A DNA stretch of 64,000 nt from assembly GCF_001758465.1 (NCBI RefSeq), contig NZ_MJIC01000006.1:62001-126000 (forward strand), read 5' to 3'. The translations under genes and the position numbers were made by a program. Positions 38,495 through 46,937 of the stretch are shown here, in pieces. The notes below the pieces were generated by a model, which searched no databases, was not told where the DNA came from, and was given only the letters and a program-made list of their open reading frames with translations. Source of the DNA: Marisediminitalea lipolytica. Its GTDB lineage: Bacteria > Pseudomonadota > Gammaproteobacteria > Enterobacterales > Alteromonadaceae. Each line of letters begins with the position of its first letter. The stretch's first letter is position 1.

Positions 38495-39274
38495 TTGTTG
38501 TTTGTAGATTCTCATTGTCATCTCGACCGGTTAAAACAAAACAGCGAAGAACTCAGCCAAACACTGGCCTTCGCCCGCCAGCGCGGTGTTGAACATTTTT
38601 TATGTGTATCGGTATCGGTAAAAGATTACCCGCAGATGCTCAGTACAGTCAGTGGTTTTGATGACGTGTCAGTCTCCTGTGGCGTGCACCCGTTGCACCA
38701 GGAAGATGCTTGTGACTACGAAACTTTGCTGGCAGCAGCAAGCAGTGACAAAGTGGTTGCCATTGGCGAAACCGGCCTGGACTACTTTTACAGCGAAGAT
38801 ACCCGTGAAGTACAAATTCAATCTTTTATTGATCATATTAAAGTGGCCAATGAAACGGGCAAACCACTCATTATTCATACCCGCGATGCCCGTGAAGATA
38901 CCATTGCGTTGCTGAAGCAATATAAGGCAGAACACACTATTGGTGTATTGCACTGCTTTACCGAAGATTTACCCATGGCAAAAGCGGCTATGGAGCTGGG
39001 TTTTTATATTTCCATTTCTGGCATTGTGACATTCAAATCAGCAGCAGAGTTACAGGCGGTCACCAAAGCTATTCCGCTGGACCGCTTGCTAATTGAGACT
39101 GATTCGCCGTGGCTGGCCCCCGTGCCACATCGTGGTAAACCGAATCAGCCCGGCTATGTTGTGGAAGTTGCAGAATTTATTGCTGAGCTGCGGGGAATTA
39201 CCGTTGCTGAACTGGCAGCGGCAACAACGGCCAACTTCTACCGGTTATTCTCTGCTATTAAGGCAAACGGGTAA
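38495..39274 (+). CDS. ycfH: TatD-family metal-dependent hydrolase (YcfH type)
   Basis: Encodes 259 residues from a TTG start 8 bp after holB, with AAGGAG before it. TIM-barrel metal-site motifs are VDSHCHLDRL, GETGLDYFY, IIHTRDA, VLHCFTED and IETDSPWLAP. Members are DNases or deoxyribonuclease-like. In E. coli ycfH also follows holB. It probably ends the operon, with the PNPOx-like gene 2 bp downstream. Confidence 0.93.
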   Translation: MLFVDSHCHLDRLKQNSEELSQTLAFARQRGVEHFLCVSVSVKDYPQMLSTVSGFDDVSVSCGVHPLHQEDACDYETLLAAASSDKVVAIGETGLDYFYSEDTREVQIQSFIDHIKVANETGKPLIIHTRDAREDTIALLKQYKAEHTIGVLHCFTEDLPMAKAAMELGFYISISGIVTFKSAAELQAVTKAIPLDRLLIETDSPWLAPVPHRGKPNQPGYVVEVAEFIAELRGITVAELAAATTANFYRLFSAIKANG

Positions 39275-39276
39275 GC

Positions 39277-39843
39277 ATGTTGGCTGACTGGCGTACCTGG
39301 TTATTAAAAAGCCTGGATAAAACCCGTGACTTACCAGAAAGTCGCTATTTCCAGCTTGCCACCGTGGATGAAAACGGCTGCCCGCAAAATCGTACGGTGG
39401 TGTGCCGCGGATTTGACGATGCGGAGGCCCTGCTGTGGGTGGTTACTGATTCACGCAACTGCAAAGTACCTGAGCTAAAGTTGAATCCACAGGCCAGCAT
39501 TTGCTGGTACTTTAGCAAAACCCGCGAGCAATATCGTTTGGCCGTAACCGCCCGGGTGGAAACGCCGGATAGCGCACTGTCTTTATGCCAGCATCACTGG
39601 CAGCGATTGTCGGTTAGCGCCAGGCAGCAGTTTTTGTGGGGGGAGCCCGGCACCAAACGTGCCCATCCTAAACGTTCACTGGTCGATCACAGTGCTGATA
39701 CCGAAGTTGTGCCGCCGCATTTTTGCGTGCTGGCATTAACGGTAACGTCGGTTGATTACCTGAATCTGCGAGGCAATCCACAAACCCGTTATTATTTTAC
39801 ACAGCATGACGGTGACTGGCACGCTGAGGCACTGATCCCATAG
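39277..39843 (+). CDS. Pyridoxamine 5'-phosphate oxidase-like FMN protein
   Basis: Encodes 188 residues starting 2 bp after tatD. It fits the PNPOx-like split-barrel family (Pyridox_oxase_2): ESRYFQLATVDENGCPQNRTVVCRGF at the N-terminus with the FMN-binding strand pair, then a C-terminal RxxR-like end. It lacks the full PdxH C-terminal signature, so true PNP oxidase activity is not assured. Tight spacing suggests it is part of the preceding operon. Confidence 0.75.
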   Translation: MLADWRTWLLKSLDKTRDLPESRYFQLATVDENGCPQNRTVVCRGFDDAEALLWVVTDSRNCKVPELKLNPQASICWYFSKTREQYRLAVTARVETPDSALSLCQHHWQRLSVSARQQFLWGEPGTKRAHPKRSLVDHSADTEVVPPHFCVLALTVTSVDYLNLRGNPQTRYYFTQHDGDWHAEALIP

Positions 39844-39946
39844 CACTTCGCAGCTAAAAACATATTCTGTAACAATAGGGTTTTGAAAATCTCCTGAGCC
39901 GATGGCATTCTCAACAGGATAATCTCATCCTGAGAAGGGACTTCTT

Positions 39947-40468
39947 ATGGCGATCAAATTTATCCTGGGTGACATCACCACGGCCGCAGTCGATGCTATT
40001 GTAAATGCAGCGAATCCGTCGTTACTTGGCGGCGGCGGTGTTGACGGCGCGATTCATCATGCAGCAGGACCAGAACTGCTCAAAGCTTGCCGCAGTTTGC
40101 CGGTAACGGCAGGTATGCGATGTCCACCGGGGGAGGCGCGGTTAACAATCAGCGGTAATCTTCCCTGTCGCTATGTCATCCACACCGTTGGGCCTGTATA
40201 TCATAACGATCCATCACCAGCCGAAACGCTGGCTAACGCTTATCGGCGTAGTTGCGAGCTGGCTATTAGTCAGGGGTGTCGCAGTATTGCTTTTCCTGCC
40301 ATTTCCTGTGGTGTTTATGGTTACCCGCACGATGAGGCGGCGCGCATTGCCGTTAACACCTGTAATTCTTTTAGCAGCCAGTTAGCGATATCGTTTTACC
40401 TGTTTGAACAGTCACTTTATGCGTGTTTTGTTAACCAGTGGCAGCAAACTCAGGCTCAACAGCAATAA
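39947..40468 (+). CDS. ymdB: Macro-domain O-acetyl-ADP-ribose deacetylase (YmdB-like)
   Basis: Encodes 173 residues, a single macro domain. Conserved features are [34 protein letters not shown] for ADP-ribose binding, [10 protein letters not shown] and [14 protein letters not shown]. YmdB deacetylates O-acetyl-ADP-ribose and can modulate RNase III in E. coli. A GAAGGGA Shine-Dalgarno precedes the ATG. Confidence 0.92.
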   Translation: MAIKFILGDITTAAVDAIVNAANPSLLGGGGVDGAIHHAAGPELLKACRSLPVTAGMRCPPGEARLTISGNLPCRYVIHTVGPVYHNDPSPAETLANAYRRSCELAISQGCRSIAFPAISCGVYGYPHDEAARIAVNTCNSFSSQLAISFYLFEQSLYACFVNQWQQTQAQQQ

Positions 40469-40486
40469 GATGTTACGGAGATAATT

Positions 40487-41950
40487 GTGAGCTACCTTAG
40501 GTTTATTTTTGCCATTCTGGCTATGTTCAGTCTGCATTTTGCAGTAGCAGCCCCGGATGATCGATTTGCCACACTCGATAAGTATTTGCAGGATTCCGTT
40601 GCTAATGGTTTCAGTGGTGCGGTTCTGGTGGTAGAAGCGGGCGATGTTCGCCTTAATCAGGGCTATGGCCTTGCGGTTCGTGATGCGCATTTGCCGGTAA
40701 CGGCAGAGACGCTGTTTGATATCGGTTCCGTTACCAAACAATTTACGGCGGCGGCGATAATGCATCTGGCGCAGCAAGGTAAATTAACCACCAGCATGAC
40801 ACTGGCTGATTTTTTCGCCGATGTCCCACCAGACAAACAGGGAATTACCCTGCATCAGTTACTGTCGCATTCCGCGGGAATCGCTAACGGTATCGGCGCC
40901 AGGGATTTTGAACATATCCCCACCCAGACTTTTTTTGCGCGGTTATTCAACGAACCGCTGTATTTTGCACCCGGTGAGGGCTATGCCTACTCCAATGCCG
41001 GTTACAGTATTCTGGCCAGAATTATTGAGCTGGTAAGTGGTCAACCCTACGAAAGCTATGTTCAATCTGCTTTATTCGCCCCGGCAGGAATGCAACACAC
41101 CGGTTATCTTAAGCCGGAACTCAGACAAGAACCCGCTGCGGCAGGGTATTTATTTGGTGAAGCCGACACCGGTAGCACCCGGGATCGGTATTTTGCTGAT
41201 GCTGCCATTGCCTGGCCCCTGAAAGGGAATGGCGGGATATTATCGACCCTTAACGATATGTATTTGTGGTCACAGGCGTTGCAAACTAACCGTATTTTAA
41301 AAGATCAGTACCGTCAGCAGCTGTTTTCCCCCCACGTTGCTGAAGATGAGGAGGGGAGCAGTCACTACGGCTACGGCTGGGCGATCATGAAAACGCCCCG
41401 TGATACGCGATTTATTGGCCATAATGGTTCAAATGGCGTGTTTTATTTTGATTTTCGCTGGTTTCCCGATGAACAGTCGCTGATCCTGTTCGCCTCTAAT
41501 GCCATGGTTGAAAGTACCATGGCTGTGCCATTCTATATTGAGCAATACCTGTTTGAACAAGAACCCTTACCTGAATTTACCCGCGGACTGACCAGCGAAA
41601 TAGTACGCAAATCGGTAACCACTGCCGGTAACGCGCTGCATAAAAAAGCCGTTTTACAAAAAACCTTCATCAGCCGGGTTGATGACAAGCGCATTTTAAA
41701 CCGGGCCGGTCTGAGATTACTGGATCAGCAGCTGTTCGCCGATGCGATAGCCTTGTTATCGTTAAATGTCGAACTATTCTCTGATGACGGTAATCTGTGG
41801 GATAGTCTGGGCGAAGCCTATTTTGAGAGTGGCCAGGCTGAGGCGGCAAAGAGTGCGTTTAAGCGAGCGTTACAGCTAAAGCCTGCACAGGATTGTTTTT
41901 GGTGCGAAAACAGTCAGACCAGACTGCAGCAACTGTTAAATCCGCAATAG
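40487..41950 (+). CDS. Serine beta-lactamase-like hydrolase with C-terminal TPR
   Basis: Encodes 487 residues from GTG with GGAG before it. A signal peptide ends near residue 21. The class C beta-lactamase/DD-peptidase fold shows Ser81-x-x-Lys84 (SVTK), YSN in AYSNAGYS and HNGSNG in place of KTG. A TPR-like repeat at about 435-480 (GNLWDSLGEAYFESGQAEAA) closes the protein. Such proteins are usually esterases or peptidases rather than true beta-lactamases; substrate unknown. Confidence 0.87.
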   Translation: MSYLRFIFAILAMFSLHFAVAAPDDRFATLDKYLQDSVANGFSGAVLVVEAGDVRLNQGYGLAVRDAHLPVTAETLFDIGSVTKQFTAAAIMHLAQQGKLTTSMTLADFFADVPPDKQGITLHQLLSHSAGIANGIGARDFEHIPTQTFFARLFNEPLYFAPGEGYAYSNAGYSILARIIELVSGQPYESYVQSALFAPAGMQHTGYLKPELRQEPAAAGYLFGEADTGSTRDRYFADAAIAWPLKGNGGILSTLNDMYLWSQALQTNRILKDQYRQQLFSPHVAEDEEGSSHYGYGWAIMKTPRDTRFIGHNGSNGVFYFDFRWFPDEQSLILFASNAMVESTMAVPFYIEQYLFEQEPLPEFTRGLTSEIVRKSVTTAGNALHKKAVLQKTFISRVDDKRILNRAGLRLLDQQLFADAIALLSLNVELFSDDGNLWDSLGEAYFESGQAEAAKSAFKRALQLKPAQDCFWCENSQTRLQQLLNPQ

Positions 41951-42034
41951 TCGCGGTTTTGTCGCACAAATATTCGGGGCGCGCAAATAGAAGGGTATTT
42001 AAGCTGGTAATCACAGCGACTGTTGTTATTATAA

Positions 42035-42050
42035 ATGTTACGAGTAACAT
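42035..42050 (+). promoter_or_regulatory. GntR-type operator upstream of gntR
   Basis: ATGTTACGAGTAACAT is palindromic except for the central two bases and lies 33 bp before the gntR ATG. It is the same type as the operator at 43647-43662 and resembles the E. coli GntR site, suggesting autoregulation. Confidence 0.75.
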
Positions 42051-42083
42051 ACACGGCTGAATGGCTTCAGACCCTTTATATCA

Positions 42084-43079
42084 ATGACAAATCGCGCCTC
42101 GCTGCAAGACATCGCCGACCAGCTCGGGATTACCAAAATGACGGTATCCCGCTATTTCCGTACGCCGGAGAAGGTTGCCCCGGCGACCCGGGAAAAAATT
42201 GCCCAGGCGGTTAAGCAGTCGGGATACATACACAATCGCGCGCCAGCACTTATGTCAAAAGCGCTGAGCCGGACTGTCGGCGTAGTGATACCGTCTTTGT
42301 CTAATCAGGTTTTCTCGGCGTTGGTCGATGGTATCGAAACGATTACCAATGCTGAAGCCTTTGATATTCTACTCGCCCATTCTGGTTATGATCCTCACAT
42401 TGAAGAACGCAAAATCGAAATGTTACTGTCTTATCAGGTGGATGGCCTTATTTTGTGTGAAACTGAGCATACCGAAAGAACCCGGACAATGTTGAAGCAG
42501 GCGGGGATCCCGGTGGTAGAGTGCATGGAATTACCCGAGTCCCCCCTGGACATGGTGGTGGGGCTAGACCACAAAGCAGCTGCATTTGATGCAGTCAGTC
42601 GGATGATAAAAAGTAACAAACGCAGAATTGTGTATCTTGCGGCGCGCCTGGATCGGCGAACCATGTTACGTCAGCAGGGTTATGAACAGGCCATGTGGGA
42701 AGCCGGCCTGACGCCGCAGATTGTGGCAACGCCTTTCCAATCAAGCTTTTCTCAGGGGGGAAGCCTGTTAAAACAGGCGCTGGATACCTTTGACCGGCTG
42801 GATGGTATTTTTTGCACCAACGACGATTTAGCCGTGGGGGCAATGCAGTTTTGTCAGAATGCAGGTATTCGCGTGCCTGACGATCTGGCGGTGATGGGCT
42901 ACAACGGACTCGATATCGGGCTGACTATGCAGCCACCCTTAACCAGTGTTGTTACGCCCAGACAGGCCATCGGCATTAAGAGTGCACGTCTGATTATTGA
43001 TGTGATCAATGGCAAACCACGCAAAGAAAAACTGTTCGATTTGGGCTTTTCATACACCGATGGCCATTCGCTGGGTTAG
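42084..43079 (+). CDS. gntR: LacI-family gluconate utilization repressor
   Basis: Encodes 331 residues. The N-terminal LacI helix-turn-helix is SLQDIADQLGITKMTVSRYF, with the hinge helix ALMSKALSRTVGVVIPSL, then the sugar-binding domain ending in GFSYTDGHSLG. It overlaps the convergent gluconokinase by 4 bp. Adjacent gluconate kinase and permease and two matching operators support a GntR assignment. Confidence 0.9.
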   Translation: MTNRASLQDIADQLGITKMTVSRYFRTPEKVAPATREKIAQAVKQSGYIHNRAPALMSKALSRTVGVVIPSLSNQVFSALVDGIETITNAEAFDILLAHSGYDPHIEERKIEMLLSYQVDGLILCETEHTERTRTMLKQAGIPVVECMELPESPLDMVVGLDHKAAAFDAVSRMIKSNKRRIVYLAARLDRRTMLRQQGYEQAMWEAGLTPQIVATPFQSSFSQGGSLLKQALDTFDRLDGIFCTNDDLAVGAMQFCQNAGIRVPDDLAVMGYNGLDIGLTMQPPLTSVVTPRQAIGIKSARLIIDVINGKPRKEKLFDLGFSYTDGHSLG

Positions 43080-43606
43080 CCGGCGCTGAGATGGTCGGCT
43101 ACGGTTGTCACCAGCGTGTCTATGGGAAGTGAAATATCGGCGGAAATAATATCCCGCTCAGATTTATCCGGTCGCTCCAGCGTATCAAACTGACTTTGCA
43201 GCATCTCTGCCTGCATAAAATGACCTTCTCGCGCCAACATTCTTGCTTTTATTAAGTCAAAATCACCGTCTAAAAAAACAAAACGCAGGTTGGAAATGTG
43301 GGCTCTGAAGCTATCGCGATAGTCCCTTTTTAGTGCTGAACAGACAATAACGGACGAGACAGACTGTTCAATAAGTTGCTGAGCCCGTGCCGCGATAGCA
43401 CTTAACCAGGGCGCTCTATCGCTATCAGTAAGGGCTTCTCCCCGGGACATTTTTGCTATGTTATGTTGCGGGTGCAAATCATCGCCGTCAATAAAACGGG
43501 CACCTAACACGGTTGCCAGTCGCTCACCCAGAGTGCTTTTGCCACTTCCGCTTACCCCCATAATGATAATGCACCCAGGGGAAGGGAGTAAGTCGATGTT
43601 TGTCAT
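43076..43606 (-). CDS. gntK: Gluconokinase
   Basis: Encodes 176 residues. It phosphorylates gluconate to 6-phosphogluconate. The P-loop is MGVSGSGKSTLGERLA at about 17-32, followed by the family motif FIDGDDLHPQHNIAKMSRGEALTD and CSALKRDYRD. It is divergent from the permease and shares the operator region at 43647-43662. Confidence 0.95.
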   Translation of the reverse strand: MTNIDLLPSPGCIIIMGVSGSGKSTLGERLATVLGARFIDGDDLHPQHNIAKMSRGEALTDSDRAPWLSAIAARAQQLIEQSVSSVIVCSALKRDYRDSFRAHISNLRFVFLDGDFDLIKARMLAREGHFMQAEMLQSQFDTLERPDKSERDIISADISLPIDTLVTTVADHLSAG

Positions 43607-43646
43607 AAGGTCTACTTGCGTTTTTGTTAAAAAGATGTTTTTCTTT

Positions 43647-43662
43647 ATGTTATGCGTAACAT
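43647..43662 (+). promoter_or_regulatory. GntR-type operator between gntK and the gluconate permease
   Basis: ATGTTATGCGTAACAT, near-palindromic, overlaps a plausible permease promoter with -35 TTGTTA at 43624-43629 and -10 TATGTT at 43646-43651. It is placed to control both divergent genes. Confidence 0.75.
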
Positions 43663-43717
43663 TCTAGCCGGTAAATGGGCTGGTGTGAATTAACAATTTT
43701 AATGAGATCGAGAATGC

Positions 43718-45094
43718 ATGGATTTTGCGAGCAATCAGACTGACAATTTAGTGCTCTTGTTTACCGGCCTGACAATGGTGTTATTGCTTATGGGACTCAT
43801 AATTGTGGCCCGGGTACATGCACTTATCGCATTGATTACGGTAAGTTTTATAACCGCCTTGATAACTGGCGTAGACGCTACGCAAGTGTTACCGGTAATG
43901 TTACAGGGTTTTGGCTCTACCTTAGCTGCGGTAGCCCTGTTGGTGGGGCTGGGTGGCATGATTGGTAAATTGTTGGAAAGCAGTGGTGGCGCTGGTGTGC
44001 TGGCTAATCGAATGATTAGCTTATTCGGCCTTGAACGTGCGCCTCTGGCACTGGGTATTACCTCGTTACTGTTTGGTTTTCCCATCTTTTTTGATGCCGG
44101 CTTAATTGTGATGATGCCCATTTTATTAAGTGTGGCGCGACGTCTTAAGCAATCTTCCTTGTTAACCGTGCTACCCGCCGCCGGTGCCTTCGCCGTAATG
44201 CATGCTTTTGTACCGCCGCATCCTGGTCCCGTAGCGGCGGCTGACCTCCTTGGCGCCAACCTGGGTTTATTGTTGATTATCGGAACCGCTATCGCCATTC
44301 CAAGCTGGTATCTTGGGGGTTATTTATTTGCTTTGTATGCGGGTAAACGGTTTGTTATCCCGTTACCTGAATGGTTCAGTGAGGCGCCTGAACCCAGAGC
44401 ACAGGCAAATAGCCCATCCTTTAGCCGGGTAATACTGATTTTGTTATTACCCTTTAGCTTAATTTGTCTGGATACGGTGATTCATACGCTGCAGGTTGCG
44501 GGCATACTTAGCGATGATGACGGGGTCTGGTCGGGCTTACGACTGCTGGGTAAAACGCCAGTGGCGTTATTACTGACTTTGCTGATGGCGTTTTTTCTGT
44601 TTCGGCGTCAGTTTAGCCGCCAGCAGTTGGAATCTTTATGTAACGACGCCCTTGGTCCGTTGTGTTCGGTTATTTTAGTGACTGGTGCCGGTGGTATGTT
44701 TGGCGGCGTATTAAGAGCTGGCGGCATTGGCGATGCCTTTGCCCAGCTACTGGTTGATACTGGCTTACCAGTGATCATCGCCGCTTTTGTTATGTCGGTG
44801 TGCCTGCGTGTTGCCCAGGGCTCTGCAACGGTCGCGCTAACTACCACGGCTGCGCTTATGGCTCCGGTTGTGGCGCAGGCGCCGGGCCTTTCTGCTGTGG
44901 ATTTATGTTGTATTGTTATCGCCATTGCTGGCGGTGCCACAGTACTGTCGCATTTTAATGATTCGGGCTTTTGGCTGGTGTCACGCCTGTTACAAATGGA
45001 TGAGAAAACCACACTGAAAACATGGACCGTGATGGAAACCTTGCTGGGATCTATTGCTTTTGTACTGGCGCTCATACTGAGCGCCTTAGGATAA
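43718..45094 (+). CDS. Gluconate:H+ symporter (GntP family)
   Basis: Encodes 458 residues with about 12 TM segments. Motifs of the GntP family include GFGSTLAAVALLVGLGGMIGKLLESSGGA, FDAGLIVMMPIL, HAFVPPHPGPVAAADLLGAN and RVAQGSATVALTTTAALMAP, ending near HFNDSGFWLV. Which paralogue (GntT or GntU) it equals cannot be decided. It runs convergent to the ROK gene with a 3-bp gap. Confidence 0.92.
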   Translation: MDFASNQTDNLVLLFTGLTMVLLLMGLIIVARVHALIALITVSFITALITGVDATQVLPVMLQGFGSTLAAVALLVGLGGMIGKLLESSGGAGVLANRMISLFGLERAPLALGITSLLFGFPIFFDAGLIVMMPILLSVARRLKQSSLLTVLPAAGAFAVMHAFVPPHPGPVAAADLLGANLGLLLIIGTAIAIPSWYLGGYLFALYAGKRFVIPLPEWFSEAPEPRAQANSPSFSRVILILLLPFSLICLDTVIHTLQVAGILSDDDGVWSGLRLLGKTPVALLLTLLMAFFLFRRQFSRQQLESLCNDALGPLCSVILVTGAGGMFGGVLRAGGIGDAFAQLLVDTGLPVIIAAFVMSVCLRVAQGSATVALTTTAALMAPVVAQAPGLSAVDLCCIVIAIAGGATVLSHFNDSGFWLVSRLLQMDEKTTLKTWTVMETLLGSIAFVLALILSALG

Positions 45095-45097
45095 CAG

Positions 45098-46198
45098 TCA
45101 GAGCGTTGGTTCTGGTGGGGTTGGCAAGCCAAATGAGGTCAGCGCCAGCTCGTAAGTGCCAGCCTGTACGCCGTTCAGCGGGGCGTAATTCGGCGCATTA
45201 CTGGGCACAAAACTGACCTTGTTAAACAGCATCGGCTGAATCTCATTAATGATGGCTGGAATAAACTGCGGGTATTTGGTCATTGGGCCGCCCAGCACAA
45301 ACATTTTTGGGTTTACCACCGCTGCGATGGTGGCCAGAGTGCTGGCAATCTGACAAATCGCCAGATGACCCGTTAAATCAGCGCCTTCCTCCAGCGCTTC
45401 TGGTAGTTTTTGATTAGTGACAAAATCCTGCAGGTTTTCGTTTTTTCCCAGCATGATATGCCCGATTTCGCCGGAAATACCAGCAGCTCCTCGCATCAGG
45501 TGATTATCCAGAAAAATACCCGCACCAATACCTTCACCAAAATAAATGAACACAAAATCAGACACGTGTTTGGCAATACCCAGGCTCTTTTCTGCCAGGG
45601 TTGCCCAGTTCACATCGTTGTCCAGGGTCACCGGACAGTCAAAATTTTGCTGGAATAATTGCTTAAAATTTATGCCATGGATAATACTGAATTTGGAATA
45701 GGGCAGAGCCAGTATTTCGCCTGTCAGATAATTTACTGGCACAGCCACCGAGACGCCTATGGCCAGCAGGGGAGAGTTCTGGTCCTGAATTGCCATGCGA
45801 ATAAAGCGCAAAATCGCCTGCGCGAGTTCTTCTTGCTGCCAGCCGGGGTCAATGTAAAAGCACTGATCGCGGATGACTTTAAGCGATAAATCGGTTAACC
45901 GCAGTTGGATCTGTTTTACGTCGATAGCGATGGCTAAGGTCAGGCCTTTACTGGCATTTACTTCGTAAATAACGCCGGCCCGGCCTTGTTTGTTTTTTGA
46001 CTTGCGTGTGGTCTCCACAACCATACCTGCTTTTTCAAGGCGCTGTGCCGATTCTGAAATAGTGGGTCGGGAGATGCCGGTTTTCTTGGCAATAGCAGCC
46101 CGGGTCATGGGCCCGTTTTCTTTCAGGCAATGGAAAAATTGCCTGTCAGTCATTAAAGCCAATCCGTTGTTTTGTTGTAGGGTGTCTGCTTGCTTCAT
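45098..46198 (-). CDS. ROK-family transcriptional regulator
   Basis: Encodes 366 residues from ATG at 46198; a TTG at 46261 is a less likely start. The N-terminal winged helix is MTRAAIAKKTGISRPTISE, followed by a ROK sugar-kinase-like domain with YFGEGIGAGIFLDN and GISGEIGHIMLG. The usual ROK zinc motif CxCGxxGC after GEIGH is absent (GKNENLQDFVT follows). It is divergent from the TonB receptor/halogenase cluster, which it may regulate in response to a sugar. Confidence 0.85.
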   Translation of the reverse strand: MKQADTLQQNNGLALMTDRQFFHCLKENGPMTRAAIAKKTGISRPTISESAQRLEKAGMVVETTRKSKNKQGRAGVIYEVNASKGLTLAIAIDVKQIQLRLTDLSLKVIRDQCFYIDPGWQQEELAQAILRFIRMAIQDQNSPLLAIGVSVAVPVNYLTGEILALPYSKFSIIHGINFKQLFQQNFDCPVTLDNDVNWATLAEKSLGIAKHVSDFVFIYFGEGIGAGIFLDNHLMRGAAGISGEIGHIMLGKNENLQDFVTNQKLPEALEEGADLTGHLAICQIASTLATIAAVVNPKMFVLGGPMTKYPQFIPAIINEIQPMLFNKVSFVPSNAPNYAPLNGVQAGTYELALTSFGLPTPPEPTL

Positions 46199-46937
46199 TA
46201 TTTTTTTAACACATTGATCAACTGCTGTGTTCAGTTTGATTATTATTTTTAAGGGTAACAAATCACCAGGTTAGTAACCTGTTAATATTTGGTTGCTAAA
46301 TGTTTTGTTAATATACCTGCTTTTTAAAAACTGAAAAAGCTTTTTGCACTTTTCCTGGTGCATCCTCCTTGCTTCGTCTTTATTGAGGCAGATAATTTAC
46401 AATTTTACAAACTTTCACCACGGATCAACACTGACGCATATCAATAATCTATTGATATTAAATTAAAAAATATAAATTCAATTATTTTTGAATTGTCCTT
46501 TTCTTGGAAAATTCGATTAATTCCAACCATTATATTCAGAAAAATGATGGTCACTATTCAGCAGCTTTGTTTGTTTTGACGGCTAAATCTGCGGCGATTT
46601 TGGCTAAAAAAGCCCCGTTTAAGCAAAGCAAGGATCACACCAGTTGTATAAATGAGTGTAAAATATTATCAATTAGTTAAGTCGCTTTACAAAAAGCTTG
46701 CATTGTTACGAAAATGTAACTATACATATACGGCGTTACAACTGGTTAACCTGAATCTCCGGTTGTAATCGTTCAATACGGATTGAGAGAGCCGTGTTGG
46801 ATTTAGCACTGCGCTAAGAGCCAGGCAAGTTTATTCGGCCTGACGTTGAATTTATATCGGTTGGGTAACAGATAGCTACAACGAAGCTCTTTGGCGCAAA
46901 TAATTAAAAAAGTGTTAATCTCATTGGAAACCAAATT
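46199..46937 (+). promoter_or_regulatory. Regulatory region between ROK gene and TonB receptor
   Basis: A 739-bp AT-rich gap with no credible gene. It contains the inverted repeat GTTAC-N6-GTAAC at 46705-46720 and an imperfect stem pairing CGTTACAACTGG (46734-46745) with CCGGTTGTAATCG (46759-46771). These are candidate operator or leader elements for the receptor. No confident promoter was picked. Confidence 0.45.
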
